Of a DNA stretch of 64,000 nucleotides, positions 29,128-38,398 are shown piece by piece. The stretch is from positions 186,001-250,000 of the forward strand of contig NZ_CP009832.1 of NCBI RefSeq assembly GCF_000959525.1, given 5' to 3'. Each line of letters begins with the position of its first letter. Within the stretch, counting starts at the first letter, position 1. The translations under genes were made by a program, and so were the position numbers. Origin of the DNA: Burkholderia multivorans ATCC BAA-247 (GTDB lineage Bacteria; Pseudomonadota; Gammaproteobacteria; Burkholderiales; Burkholderiaceae). The notes beneath the pieces are model-generated. The model saw nothing but the letters and a program-made list of their open reading frames with translations, made no database searches and was not told the DNA's origin.

Positions 29128-30327
29128 ATGAAAATGAAGACCCTCGCCCACGCGTGTCTCGCACTCGCGACCGCCGCATTCACCGCCGGCGCCGCCCACG
29201 CGGCGGATACCGTGAAGATCGGCTTCATCACGGACATGTCGGGGCTTTACGCGGATATCGACGGGCAGGGCGGCCTCGAGGCGATCCGCATGGCGGTCGC
29301 CGACTTCGGCGGCAAGGTGCTCGGCAAGCCGATCGAGGTCGTCTATGCCGATCACCAGAACAAGGCCGACATCGCCGCGTCGAAGGCGCGCGAATGGATG
29401 GACCGCGGCGGTCTCGACCTGCTCGTCGGCGGCACGAACTCGGCGACCGCGCTGTCGATGAACCAGGTCGCGGCCGAGAAGAAGAAGGTCTACATCAACA
29501 TCGGCGCGGGCGCCGACACGCTGACCAACGAACAGTGCACGCCGTACACCGTGCACTACGCGTACGACACGATGGCGCTCGCGAAAGGCACCGGTTCCGC
29601 GGTCGTGAAGCAGGGCGGCAAGACGTGGTTCTTCCTGACCGCCGACTACGCGTTCGGCAAGGCGCTCGAGAAGAACACGTCGGATGTCGTGAAGGCGAAC
29701 GGCGGACAGGTGCTCGGCTCGGTGCGCCATCCGCTGTCCGCGTCGGACTTCTCGTCGTTCCTGCTGCAGGCGCAGTCGTCGAAGGCGCAGATCCTCGGCC
29801 TCGCGAATGCCGGCGGCGACACGATCAATTCGATCAAGGCGTCGAAGGAATTCGGCATCACGAAGACGATGAAGATCGCCGCGCTGCTGATGTTCATCGA
29901 CGACGTGCACAGCCTCGGCCTCGAGACGACGCAGGGCCTCGTGCTGACCGACAGCTGGTACTGGAACCGCGACGCGGCGTCGCGCCAGTGGGCGCAGCGC
30001 TACTTCGGCAAGATGAAGAAGATGCCGTCGAGCCTGCAGGCGGCCGACTATTCCTCGGTGACGACGTACCTCAAGGCCGTGCAGGCGGCCGGCACGACCG
30101 ACTCCGACAAGGTGATGGCCGAGCTGAAGAAGATGAAGATCAGCGACTTCTACGCGAAGGGCTACATCCGTCAGGACGGCAGCATGATCCACGACATGTA
30201 TCTGATGGAGGTGAAGAAGCCGTCCGAGTCGAAGGAGCCCTGGGATTACTACAAGGTGCTCGCGACGATCCCGGGCGAACAGGCATTCGCGACCAAGCAG
30301 GAATCGCGCTGCGCGCTGTGGAAGTAG
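29128..30327 (+). CDS. HAAT ABC importer periplasmic substrate-binding protein
   Basis: Periplasmic type I binding protein, 399 residues, with a signal peptide cleaved after AAHAAD (about residue 26) and a CAGGAGA ribosome site. The family opening VKIGFITDMSGLYADIDGQGG is clear, as are the central YTVHYAYDTMALAKG and FLTADYAFGKALEKN. Two cysteines (EQC and SRC) may form a disulfide. It lies between the ATPase genes and the permease genes. Several features (long C-terminal region DYYKVLATIPGEQAF) recall the subgroup that binds aromatic or dicarboxylic compounds rather than leucine, but this is not decisive. Confidence 0.9.
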   Translation: MKMKTLAHACLALATAAFTAGAAHAADTVKIGFITDMSGLYADIDGQGGLEAIRMAVADFGGKVLGKPIEVVYADHQNKADIAASKAREWMDRGGLDLLVGGTNSATALSMNQVAAEKKKVYINIGAGADTLTNEQCTPYTVHYAYDTMALAKGTGSAVVKQGGKTWFFLTADYAFGKALEKNTSDVVKANGGQVLGSVRHPLSASDFSSFLLQAQSSKAQILGLANAGGDTINSIKASKEFGITKTMKIAALLMFIDDVHSLGLETTQGLVLTDSWYWNRDAASRQWAQRYFGKMKKMPSSLQAADYSSVTTYLKAVQAAGTTDSDKVMAELKKMKISDFYAKGYIRQDGSMIHDMYLMEVKKPSESKEPWDYYKVLATIPGEQAFATKQESRCALWK

Positions 30328-30337
30328 ACGTGACGCG

Positions 30338-30360
30338 GCGGCGCGCCTAGCGCGCGCCGC
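30338..30360 (+). repeat. GC stem-loop between binding-protein and permease genes
   Basis: Nine-base-pair stem GCGGCGCGC (30338-30346) paired with GCGCGCCGC (30352-30360) and a five-base loop, without a T run. Such hairpins after binding-protein genes often protect the upstream mRNA and lower permease expression. Confidence 0.55.
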
Positions 30361-30459
30361 GCCGCACCGGCGGCCGTCGCGGTACGTCCGCTGCGCCGCC
30401 GGCGCACGCGGCCCGATACGGTTGCGTGCGCAACGAAACTCATTCTGACGGCAAACTCG

Positions 30460-31344
30460 ATGGAAATCTTTGGCATTCCGTTGCCGGCGATGCTGAGCCA
30501 GTTGCTGCTCGGGCTCGTCAACGGTTCGTTCTACGCGATCCTGAGCCTCGGGCTGGCGGTGATCTTCGGGCTGCTCAACGTGATCAACTTCGCGCATGGC
30601 GCACTGTTCATGCTGGGCGCGATGCTCGCCTGGATGGGCTTGTCGTACTTCGGGCTGCCGTACTGGGCGATGCTCGTGCTCGCGCCGCTGATCGTCGGTG
30701 CGTTCGGCATCGCGATCGAGCGCTCGATGCTGCGCTGGCTGTACAAGCTCGATCACCTGTACGGGCTGCTGCTGACATTCGGTCTCACGCTCGTCGTCGA
30801 AGGCGTGTTCCGCTCGATCTACGGCTCGTCGGGGCAGCCGTACGACGTGCCGTCGCAGCTGTCCGGCGCGACCAATCTCGGCTTCATGTTCCTGCCGAAC
30901 TATCGTGCGTGGGTCGTCGTCGCGTCGCTCGCGGTGTGCCTCGCCACCTGGTTCGTGATCGAGAAGACGCGGCTCGGCGCCTACCTGCGTGCGGGCACCG
31001 AGAACCCGAAGCTCGTCGAGGCGTTCGGCGTGAACGTGCCGATGATGATCACGCTCACCTACGGCTTCGGCGTCGCGCTCGCCGCCTTCGCAGGCGTGCT
31101 CGCCGCGCCGGTGATCCAGGTGTCGCCGCTGATGGGCCAGCCGATGATCATCACCGTGTTCGCGGTGGTCGTGATCGGCGGGATGGGGTCGATTCTCGGC
31201 TCGATCGTCACGGGCCTGCTGCTCGGCGTGATCGAGGGCTTTACGCGCGTGTTCTATCCGGAAGCGTCCGCGACGGTCGTGTTCGTCATCATGGCGATCG
31301 TGCTGCTGATCCGCCCGGCCGGCCTGTTCGGCAAGGAAAAATGA
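30460..31344 (+). CDS. HAAT ABC importer permease, LivH-like
   Basis: Inner-membrane permease subunit, 294 residues with about eight hydrophobic segments. Family motifs: LVNGSFYAILSLGLAVIFGLLNVINFAHGA near the N-terminus and GVLAAPVIQVSPLMGQPMIITVFAVVVIGGMGSILGS near the C-terminus, which contains the ATPase-coupling EAA-like segment. It pairs with the LivM-like protein, whose start overlaps its stop. An unusual 132-base gap with a GC hairpin separates it from the binding-protein gene. Confidence 0.93.
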   Translation: MEIFGIPLPAMLSQLLLGLVNGSFYAILSLGLAVIFGLLNVINFAHGALFMLGAMLAWMGLSYFGLPYWAMLVLAPLIVGAFGIAIERSMLRWLYKLDHLYGLLLTFGLTLVVEGVFRSIYGSSGQPYDVPSQLSGATNLGFMFLPNYRAWVVVASLAVCLATWFVIEKTRLGAYLRAGTENPKLVEAFGVNVPMMITLTYGFGVALAAFAGVLAAPVIQVSPLMGQPMIITVFAVVVIGGMGSILGSIVTGLLLGVIEGFTRVFYPEASATVVFVIMAIVLLIRPAGLFGKEK

Positions 31345-32318
31345 TGCAGAGAAAAGTGCTCTACGGCGTGCTGCTCGCCGCACTGCTCGTCGCGCCGTTC
31401 ATCGGCGCGTATCCGGTCTTCGTGATGAAGGTGCTTGCGTTCGCGCTGTTCGCGGCCGCGTTCAACCTGCTGATCGGCTATACGGGGCTGCTGTCGTTCG
31501 GCCATGCGATGTTCCTCGCGACGGCCGGCTACGCGACCGGCTACTCGATGCAGACGCTCGGTTTCACGCCCGAGCTCGGCGTGCTGGCCGGCACCGCGAT
31601 CGCGACGCTGCTCGGCCTCGTCGTCGGCCTGTTCGCGATTCGCCGGCAAGGCATCTATTTCGCGATGATCACGCTCGCGTTCGCGCAGATGGTGTACTTC
31701 ATCTATCTGCAGGCGCCGTTCACGCACGGCGAGGACGGGCTGCAGGGCGTGCCGCGCGGCCGCCTGTTCGGGCTGCTCGACCTGTCGAACGACCTCGCGC
31801 TGTACTACGTCGTGCTCGTCGTGATCGTCGCCGCCTGTGCGTTCATCGTGCGGATCGTGCATTCGCCGTTCGGCCAGGTGCTCGTCGCGATCAAGGAGAA
31901 CGAGGCGCGCGCGATCTCGCTCGGCTACGACACCGATCGCTTCAAGCTGCTCGCGTTCGTGCTGTCGGCGGGGCTCGCGGGGCTGGCCGGATCGCTGAAG
32001 GTGCTCGTGCTCGGCTTCGAGACGCTGTCCGATGCCTACTGGACGATGTCGGGCCTCGTCGTGCTGATGACGCTCGTCGGCGGCATGGGCACGCTGTTCG
32101 GGCCGCTGCTCGGCGCGGCGCTGATCGTCGCGCTCGAAGACCGGCTCGGCGACATCGGCGAGTGGCTGGCCTCGACGACGGGCATCGGCTGGTTCCATTC
32201 GCTCGGCGAATCGGCGACGATCGTCACCGGGCTGATCTTCATCGCCTGCGTGCTCGCGTTCCGGCGCGGGATCGTCGGCGAGATGATCGCGCGGATCAAG
32301 CCGCTCGGCGCGTCGTAG
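31341..32318 (+). CDS. HAAT ABC importer permease, LivM-like
   Basis: Second permease subunit, 325 residues, with about nine hydrophobic segments. The start ATG at 31341 overlaps the LivH-like stop (ATGATG; either methionine possible). The motif GYTGLLSFGHAMFLATAGYATGY and the coupling region GQVLVAIKENEARAISLGYD are typical of LivM. It is the last gene of the operon G-F-K-H-M. The stem-loop terminator nearest downstream is at 32576-32610, 258 bases after the stop. Confidence 0.93.
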   Translation: MMQRKVLYGVLLAALLVAPFIGAYPVFVMKVLAFALFAAAFNLLIGYTGLLSFGHAMFLATAGYATGYSMQTLGFTPELGVLAGTAIATLLGLVVGLFAIRRQGIYFAMITLAFAQMVYFIYLQAPFTHGEDGLQGVPRGRLFGLLDLSNDLALYYVVLVVIVAACAFIVRIVHSPFGQVLVAIKENEARAISLGYDTDRFKLLAFVLSAGLAGLAGSLKVLVLGFETLSDAYWTMSGLVVLMTLVGGMGTLFGPLLGAALIVALEDRLGDIGEWLASTTGIGWFHSLGESATIVTGLIFIACVLAFRRGIVGEMIARIKPLGAS

Positions 32319-32464
32319 CGGCGTGCGGACGGCCGGCGGCGCCTTGATGCGAAGCACCATCCGGCATGCTTCGGAACGGCGCCGAAGCGGCCTCCGGCAC
32401 GCGCCGCGCGGCAAAGTGGTGCCCCATTTTCGTGCGGCGATGCACCATAGGGGTAAATGCTAAG

Positions 32465-32611
32465 TTGCCGGCGGCCTTAAGCTTCTTTAAGCTTCGTTTC
32501 AGTTCTGATGCACCGCGAATCGAATTTGCAGGTGGAGAACGAGGAGACAATCGAGGCACAAAGTGCCCGGACCCCAAAGCGCTGTTGGACGGAATCCAAC
32601 AGCGCTTTTTC
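32465..32611 (+). ncRNA. Possible small RNA ending at an orphan terminator
   Basis: Candidate only. A weak promoter (TTGCCG at 32465-32470, TAAGCT at 32488-32493, 17 apart) is followed by a hairpin GGCAC-AAA-GTGCC (32555-32567) and a very strong terminator (32576-32610). The sequence between does not code. The alternative is that this is simply the long 3' end of the upstream permease operon. Confidence 0.35.
32576..32610 (+). terminator. Strong intrinsic terminator
   Basis: Perfect 14-base-pair stem: AAAGCGCTGTTGGA (32576-32589) with TCCAACAGCGCTTT (32595-32608), five-base loop CGGAA, and T run to 32610. T tract present only on the plus strand. Confidence 0.92.
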
Positions 32612-32792
32612 ATTTGCGCGCGGATTTTCACCGCATTTCAATGCGCGTGCAACGGCCGACTCGGCATGGCGGTTCGCATTCACCGCACCGCATTCGGGCG
32701 CGTATTCTTTGTCTTCCTTCGTATTTCCGTTTTCGCATACGCAGCGGCGTACGGCGCGCAGCCGCGCGCATACCGTCCGGGCTTACCCGGTT

Positions 32793-32850
32793 GGCGTGCG
32801 CAAAAGGCGTCCGTTACACTCAGCTTTCGCCGACCGAGCGGTCGGCGAAA
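32793..32850 (+). promoter_or_regulatory. Orphan promoter followed by perfect palindromic operator
   Basis: A -35-like TTGGCG and a -10 TACACT 18 bases apart end just before a perfect palindrome: TTTCGCCGACCG (32825-32836), AG, CGGTCGGCGAAA (32839-32850). The placement over the start point and the core GACCGAGCGGTC resemble TetR-family operators. No regulator or target gene lies next to it; the next gene on this strand starts nearly 580 bases on. Confidence 0.5.
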
Positions 32851-33427
32851 TCGGTCGGCAGTCCTCCTACAAGCAGAATGCAGAAGATGGAGTGCGGTTG
32901 AATGAGAAGCGCAGGACGATGGAGCGGGGCGAGCCGCGCGGCACGGGATGCGCGCGCGCCGGGCGGCATGCACGGGCAGGCCGCGCCGCGGTGTGGTCGC
33001 GGCAGCGCCGAGCCGCCCACGTGGCCGCGCCCGGGCCGCACGGCGTCGCGCGCGTCGGCAGGCGCCGAACTCGCGCGGTCCGGCCCGGCATCGCGTGGCG
33101 CTTTCTCGCGGTGCCGTCTCGCATGAGCCTGAGCCGTCGTTTTTCTGTTCCGGACAGTTGGCCCGTCGTTGCATTCGCACCGATCCTTTTCCCATATTTC
33201 GCGCTGCTTCATCCTGACGACATTGCGCTCGCGCACGGTAACGGGCGTCGTGCGTCGTTTTCAGGCGGATCCGCGCGATGTTGCCGGGCTCGTGGTGCAC
33301 ACGGTTTTTCGCGGGAAAACGAGTGTAGGCACCGCAATGCGAGATAGTTAAATTATTAACTTGTTTGAGGCCGGGAGTCGCCCGAGCGGCCCGCGGATTT
33401 TTCGAGCAGCGTTTGGAGACAACGAAA

Positions 33428-34585
33428 ATGAAGATGAATCGATGGATGGAGGCTTTGCTTGCCGCGGGCCTCGCATGCGCGGCCGCGACGGCGTCGGCGC
33501 AGGTGAAGATCGGCGTGACGCTGTCGGCGACGGGGCCGGCCGCGTCGCTCGGGATTCCGGAAAAGAACACGATCGCGCTGCTGCCGAAGGAGATCGCCGG
33601 CAAGAGCGTGCAGTACATCGTGCTCGACGACGCATCCGACACGAGCCGCGCCGTGCAGAACGTGCGCAAGCTGATCGACGAGGATCATGTCGACGCGATC
33701 ATCGGTTCGTCGGTCACGCCGAACTCGCTCGCCATGCTCGACCCCGTGTCGCAGGCGAAGACGCCGACCATTTCGCTCGCCGCGAGCGCGCAGATCATCT
33801 CGCCGATGGACGCGAAGCGCGCGTGGATGTTCAAGGTGCCGCAGAACGACCAGCTGATGGCCGATGCGATCGCCGGCTACATGGCCAAGCACGGCGTGAA
33901 GACGGTCGGCTTCATCGGCTTCGCCGACGCGTACGGCGACAGCTGGTACAACACGTTCAGCGCGGCCGCCCAGAAGAACGGCATCAAGATCGTGTCGAAC
34001 GAGCGCTACAACCGCACCGACGCGTCGGTGATGGGGCAGGTGCTGAAGCTGGTCGGCTCGAACCCGGACGCGGTGCTGATCGCCGGCTCCGGCACGCCGG
34101 CGGCGCTGCCGGCGAAGACGCTGAAGGAGCGCGGCTACAAGGGCAAGGTGTATCAGACGCACGGCGTCGCGAACAACGACTTCCTGCGCGTATGCGGCAA
34201 GGATTGCGACGGCGAGCTCCTGCCGGCCGGTCCGGTGCTCGTGACCGATCAGCTGCCCGATTCGAACCCGGTGAAGAAGCCCGCGCTCGCGTACAAGGCC
34301 GCCTACGAGAAGGCGTACGGCGCCGGTTCGCTGTCGACCTTCGGCGGCCACGCGTGGGACGCAGGGCTGCTGCTGCAGCGCGCGATTCCGGACGCGCTGA
34401 AGAAGGGGCAGCCGGGCACCGAGGCCTTCCGCGAGGCGCTGCGCGCGTCGCTGGAAAGCGTGAAGGATCTGCCGGTGTCGCACGGCGTGATCAACATGAC
34501 GCCGACCGATCACAACGGCTTCGATTCGCGCGCACGCGTGATGGTGCAGATCGTCGACGGCAAGTGGAAGTTGCAGGCCGAGTAA
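33428..34585 (+). CDS. Second HAAT importer: periplasmic substrate-binding protein, LivK-like
   Basis: Periplasmic type I binding protein, 385 residues, with signal peptide MKMNRWMEALLAAGLACAAA... cleaved near TASAQ. GGAGA at 33415 supports the ATG at 33428; an ATG two codons later is also possible. The family opening VKIGVTLSATGPAASLGIPEKN and the middle VDAIIGSSVTPNSLAMLDPV, GFIGFADAYGDSWYNTF are clear. A cysteine pair in VCGKDCDG could form a disulfide. It starts the second importer operon K-H-(M-G)-F. Sequence differs strongly from the binding protein at 29.1 kb, so the two systems likely carry different substrates. Confidence 0.92.
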   Translation: MKMNRWMEALLAAGLACAAATASAQVKIGVTLSATGPAASLGIPEKNTIALLPKEIAGKSVQYIVLDDASDTSRAVQNVRKLIDEDHVDAIIGSSVTPNSLAMLDPVSQAKTPTISLAASAQIISPMDAKRAWMFKVPQNDQLMADAIAGYMAKHGVKTVGFIGFADAYGDSWYNTFSAAAQKNGIKIVSNERYNRTDASVMGQVLKLVGSNPDAVLIAGSGTPAALPAKTLKERGYKGKVYQTHGVANNDFLRVCGKDCDGELLPAGPVLVTDQLPDSNPVKKPALAYKAAYEKAYGAGSLSTFGGHAWDAGLLLQRAIPDALKKGQPGTEAFREALRASLESVKDLPVSHGVINMTPTDHNGFDSRARVMVQIVDGKWKLQAE

Positions 34586-34774
34586 GTGTCACGTGAAATC
34601 GGCGTGCTCGAGCCGAGCGGGCCGCGCATGCCGTCGTCGCGCGCGAGCGGGTGCGTCGCGCGTCGTCGCACGAATCCTTCGGGGCGGCGCCACGATACGT
34701 GAGGCCGTGTCGCCGCGTACGCGCGCGCCGTCCCCGTCGCCGTTTCTCCGCAGCATTCTCGATACACGATACGT

Positions 34775-35830
34775 ATGGATCTTTCGATTGCGGCGATCCT
34801 CGCGCAAGACGGCATCACGACCGGCGCCATTTACGCGTTGCTGTCGCTGGCGCTCGTGCTGGTGTTTTCCGTCACGCGCGTGATCTTCATTCCCCAGGGC
34901 GAGTTCGTCGCATACGGCGCGTTGACGCTCGCCGCGCTGCAGGCGCAGAAATTCCCCGCGACCTGCTGGCTGCTGTTTGTCATGGGCATCGCCTGCTTCC
35001 TGCTCGAAGTGGGCGGGCTGATCCGGCATCGCGAGCGGCGTCGTCCGCTCGGCCGCACGCTCGCGACGCTCGGCAGCCGCTACGTGCTGCTGCCGCTCGC
35101 GGTATTCGCCGTGACGCGCAGCTTTGCCGCCCAGCCGCTGCCGATGCTCGCGCAGATCGCGCTGACGCTCGCGATCGTCGTGCCGATGGGGCCGTTCGTG
35201 TACCGGCTCGTGTACCAGCCGATCGCCGAGGGCACGACGCTGCTGCTGCTGATCGTGTCGGTCGCCGTGCACTTCGCGATGGTCGGCCTCGGCCTCGTGA
35301 TGTTCGGCGCCGAAGGTTCGCGCACGAACGCGTTCTCCGATGCGGCGCTGTCGATCGGCAGCATGACGGTGTCGGCGCAGAGCATCGTCGTGATCGTCAC
35401 GGCGCTCGTGTTGATCGCGGCGCTGTACGTGTACTTCGGCCGCACGATCGCCGGCAAGGCGTTGCGCGCGACGTCGGTGAACCGGCTCGGCGCGCGCCTC
35501 GTCGGCATCGGCACGACGGAGGCGGGGCGGCTTGCGTTCACGTTCGCGGCCGGACTCGGCGTGCTGTCCGGCATTCTCGTCGGCCCGCTGACGACCATCT
35601 ACTACGACTCAGGCTTCCTGATCGGCCTGAAGGGTTTCGTCGGCGCGATCATCGGCGGGCTCGTCAGCTATCCGCTCGCGGCGGCCGGCTCGCTGCTGGT
35701 CGGTGTGCTCGAATCGTATTCGTCGTTCTGGGCGAGTTCGTACAAGGAGGTGATCGTGTTCACGCTGATCATTCCGGTGCTGCTGTGGCGCAGCTTCGCG
35801 ACGCCGCATGCGGAAGAGGAAGAGGAGTGA
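34775..35830 (+). CDS. Second HAAT importer: permease, LivH-like
   Basis: Inner-membrane permease, 351 residues, longer than usual (about 290-300) because of an insertion around residues 65-130 with extra hydrophobic segments and a charged loop (RHRERRRPLGRTLATLG). Family motifs: TTGAIYALLSLALVLVFSVTRVIFIPQGEF and the coupling region AGKALRATSVNRLGARLVGI. It ends with a run of glutamates. It overlaps no neighbour but the permease-ATPase fusion starts five bases after its stop, with a GAGGAGTGA ribosome site inside its end. Confidence 0.9.
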   Translation: MDLSIAAILAQDGITTGAIYALLSLALVLVFSVTRVIFIPQGEFVAYGALTLAALQAQKFPATCWLLFVMGIACFLLEVGGLIRHRERRRPLGRTLATLGSRYVLLPLAVFAVTRSFAAQPLPMLAQIALTLAIVVPMGPFVYRLVYQPIAEGTTLLLLIVSVAVHFAMVGLGLVMFGAEGSRTNAFSDAALSIGSMTVSAQSIVVIVTALVLIAALYVYFGRTIAGKALRATSVNRLGARLVGIGTTEAGRLAFTFAAGLGVLSGILVGPLTTIYYDSGFLIGLKGFVGAIIGGLVSYPLAAAGSLLVGVLESYSSFWASSYKEVIVFTLIIPVLLWRSFATPHAEEEEE

Positions 35831-35834
35831 CGCG

Positions 35835-37619
35835 ATGAAGACGATGCTGCGCAACAAGACGTTCTGGGCGTTTCTCGTCGTGCTGTTCGCGTTGCCGGTG
35901 CTGCCCGGCGCGCTGCACGTGCCCGAATACTGGATCACGCTGCTCAACTACATCGGGCTCTATGCGATCGTCGCGATCGGGCTCGTGCTGCTGACGGGCG
36001 TCGGCGGCATGACGAGCTTCGGGCAGGCCGCGTTCGTCGGCGTCGGCGCCTATGCGACCGCATTCCTGACCACGCGCTACGGCGTGTCGCCGTGGCTTGC
36101 GCTGATCGTCGGCGTCGCGCTGACGGCGCTCGTCGCGCTCGTGCTCGGCGCCGTCACGATGCGGCTCTCGGGACACTTCCTGCCGCTCGGCACGATCGCG
36201 TGGGGCCTCGCGCTGTTCTATCTGTTCGGCAATCTCGAGGTGCTCGGCAAATACGACGGGATCAACGGCATTCCGGCGCTGAGCCTGTTCGGGCTCGAAC
36301 TCGACAGCGGCCGCAGCCTGTATTTCCTGATCTGGGCAGTCGTGCTCGCGGCGATCGTATCGGTGCAGAACCTGCTGAACAGCCGGCCAGGGCGCGCGAT
36401 TCGCGCGCTGCGCGGCGGCGGCGTGATGGCCGAGGCGATGGGCGTGAACACGGCGTGGATGCGCGTCGTGATCTTCGTCTACGCGGCGGTGCTCGCCGCG
36501 GTGTCCGGCTTTCTGTACGCGCATCTGCAGCGGGCCGTGAACCCGACGCCGTTCGGGCTGAACCACGGCATCGAATTCCTGTTCATGGCGGTCGTCGGCG
36601 GCGTGTCGCATGTCTGGGGCGCCGTGCTCGGCGCGGCGATCCTCACCGTGCTGCAGGACTACCTGCAGACGCTGCTGCCGAAGCTGCTCGGCTCCGAAGG
36701 CAACTTCGAAATCATCGTGTTCGGCGTACTCATGGTGCTGCTGCTGCAGTATGCGCGGCAGGGCGTGTGGCCGTTCGTTGCCCGACTGTTCCCGCGCGGG
36801 CCGCGTGCGCACGTGCCCGAGCACGCCGATCCGCTGCCGCAGCGCGCGAAACCGGTGGCCGGCGAGCCGCTGCTCGTCGTCGACAACGCACGCAAGCAAT
36901 TCGGTGGGCTCGTGGCCGTCAACGACGTCAGCTTCGACGTGAAAGCGGGGCAGATCGTTGGGCTGATCGGCCCGAACGGCGCCGGCAAGTCGACGACGTT
37001 CAACCTCGTGACCGGCGTGCTGCAGCCGACCGGCGGCACGATCACGTTCCGCGGCGAACGGATCGACGGGCTCACGTCGCGACAGATCGTGCAGCGCGGG
37101 ATCGGCCGCACGTTCCAGCACGTGAAGCTGCTGCCCGGAATGACGGTGCTCGAGAACGTCGCGATCGGCGCCCATCTGCGCGGGCATACGGGCGTATGGC
37201 GCAGCATTGCGCGGCTCAATGCGCACGAGGAAGCGCAGCTACTCGCCGAGGCTGCGCGGCAGATCCGCCGTGTGGGCCTCGAACAGCATATGTACGAAGA
37301 AGCGGGGAGCCTCGCGCTCGGTCAACAGCGAATTCTCGAAATCGCGCGCGCGCTGTGCTGCGACCCGACGCTGCTGCTGCTCGACGAGCCGGCGGCCGGC
37401 CTCCGTTACCGGGAAAAGCAGCAGCTCGCCGAGTTGCTGCGCCGGCTGAAGGCCGAAGGCATGAGCGTGTTGCTCGTCGAACACGACATGGACTTCGTGA
37501 TGAACCTGACCGACCGGCTCGTCGTCATGGAATTCGGCACGCGCATCGCCGAAGGGCTGCCGCAGGACGTGCAGCAGGATCCGGCGGTACTTGAAGCGTA
37601 TCTGGGCGGGGTGGAGTGA
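35835..37619 (+). CDS. Second HAAT importer: LivM permease fused to LivG ATPase
   Basis: One 594-residue protein combining a membrane permease (about 1-315, nine hydrophobic segments, [23 protein letters not shown] motif) and a complete ATPase (about 345-594). The linker around 320-345 is proline- and charge-rich. ATPase motifs: [12 protein letters not shown] Walker A, the [15 protein letters not shown] signature (LALGQ rather than LSYGQ), [11 protein letters not shown] Walker B and [11 protein letters not shown]. There is no stop, frameshift or second start between the halves, so the fusion is real in this sequence. The start at 35835 ([13 protein letters not shown]) is preferred over a frame extension nine codons upstream. 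Confidence 0.93.
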   Translation: MKTMLRNKTFWAFLVVLFALPVLPGALHVPEYWITLLNYIGLYAIVAIGLVLLTGVGGMTSFGQAAFVGVGAYATAFLTTRYGVSPWLALIVGVALTALVALVLGAVTMRLSGHFLPLGTIAWGLALFYLFGNLEVLGKYDGINGIPALSLFGLELDSGRSLYFLIWAVVLAAIVSVQNLLNSRPGRAIRALRGGGVMAEAMGVNTAWMRVVIFVYAAVLAAVSGFLYAHLQRAVNPTPFGLNHGIEFLFMAVVGGVSHVWGAVLGAAILTVLQDYLQTLLPKLLGSEGNFEIIVFGVLMVLLLQYARQGVWPFVARLFPRGPRAHVPEHADPLPQRAKPVAGEPLLVVDNARKQFGGLVAVNDVSFDVKAGQIVGLIGPNGAGKSTTFNLVTGVLQPTGGTITFRGERIDGLTSRQIVQRGIGRTFQHVKLLPGMTVLENVAIGAHLRGHTGVWRSIARLNAHEEAQLLAEAARQIRRVGLEQHMYEEAGSLALGQQRILEIARALCCDPTLLLLDEPAAGLRYREKQQLAELLRRLKAEGMSVLLVEHDMDFVMNLTDRLVVMEFGTRIAEGLPQDVQQDPAVLEAYLGGVE

Positions 37620-38374
37620 TGACGGACACGACGATGCCGATTCTCGAAGTGCGCGGGCTGGCGGTCCGGTACGGCAAGGTGGAGGCGCTGCACGGCGCGG
37701 CGATCAAGGTCGGGGCGGGCCAGATCGTCAGCGTGATCGGCCCGAACGGCGCCGGAAAATCGACGCTGCTGAACGCAATCATGGGCGCGCTACCGGTGAC
37801 CGGCCATGCGTCCGGTGCGGTCCTCTATCGCGGCGGGGACGTCGACGCGCTGCCGGTCGAGCAGCGTGTCGCGCGCGGGATGTGCCTCGTGCCGGAGAAG
37901 CGCGAGCTGTTCGGCACGATGACGGTGGAAGACAACCTCGTGCTCGGCGCCTATCGCCGCAAGCAGGCCGGCGAAGCGAACTTTCTCGACCAGCTCGACC
38001 CGGTGTTCGCGCTGTTTCCGCGATTGAAGGAGCGGCGCAGGCAGGCGGCCGGTACGCTGTCGGGCGGCGAGCGGCAGATGCTCGCGGTCGGGCGCGCGCT
38101 GATGGGCAAGCCGGACCTGCTGATGCTCGACGAGCCGAGCCTCGGGCTTGCGCCGCTGATCGTGAAGGAGATCTTTCATATCATCAGCGCGTTGCGCGGC
38201 ACAGGCGTCGCGACGCTGCTGATCGAGCAGAACGCGCGTGCGGCGCTGCAGATTTCGGATTACGGCTACGTGCTGGAAACCGGCGAATTTGCGCTTGAAG
38301 GGCCGGCGTCCGAACTTGCACAGAATCCGCGCGTGATCGAAACGTACCTGGGGCTCGCAAGGAAGACGGCCTGA
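37619..38374 (+). CDS. Second HAAT importer: ATPase, LivF-like
   Basis: Second ATPase of this importer, 251 residues. The ATG at 37619 overlaps the fusion gene's stop (TGATG); a GTG one codon earlier is less likely. Walker [14 protein letters not shown] has the normal lysine, in contrast to the LivF-like protein at 28.3 kb. Signature [15 protein letters not shown] and Walker [14 protein letters not shown] are normal, with glutamine at the H-loop position ([11 protein letters not shown]), as is usual for LivF. It ends the operon; the downstream terminator hairpin contains a parS site. Confidence 0.93.
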   Translation: MTDTTMPILEVRGLAVRYGKVEALHGAAIKVGAGQIVSVIGPNGAGKSTLLNAIMGALPVTGHASGAVLYRGGDVDALPVEQRVARGMCLVPEKRELFGTMTVEDNLVLGAYRRKQAGEANFLDQLDPVFALFPRLKERRRQAAGTLSGGERQMLAVGRALMGKPDLLMLDEPSLGLAPLIVKEIFHIISALRGTGVATLLIEQNARAALQISDYGYVLETGEFALEGPASELAQNPRVIETYLGLARKTA

Positions 38375-38398
38375 TCGAACCGCTGGCAGCGGGAAACG

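Larger units (their letters stand above)
32319..33427. other. 1.1 kb gene-free region between two HAAT importer operons
   Basis: No credible coding sequence: the frames present have low-complexity Arg/Ala/Gly-rich translations and no start context. It contains, in order, a tandem repeat of TTAAGCTTC (32477 and 32487 area), a small hairpin GGCAC-AAA-GTGCC (32555-32567), a strong intrinsic terminator (32576-32610), a sigma-70-like promoter with a perfect palindrome (32793-32850), and a short repeat AGTTAA-ATTA-TTAACT (33348-33363) ahead of the next binding-protein gene. It may be the scar of a lost regulator gene. Confidence 0.55.

Noticed and set aside
32425-32456. NtrC-like site (TGGTGC ... 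GCACCA) downstream of the first importer
   Set aside because: Spacing is about 19 bases, not the five of the known NtrC consensus, and it lies after the operon.
32508-33347. Open frame of 279 codons in the region between the importer operons
   Set aside because: Translation is low complexity, has no ribosome site and runs through a terminator and a palindrome.
34585-34600. Third parS site
   Set aside because: Only the CACGTG core and few flanks match (12 of 16); probably chance.
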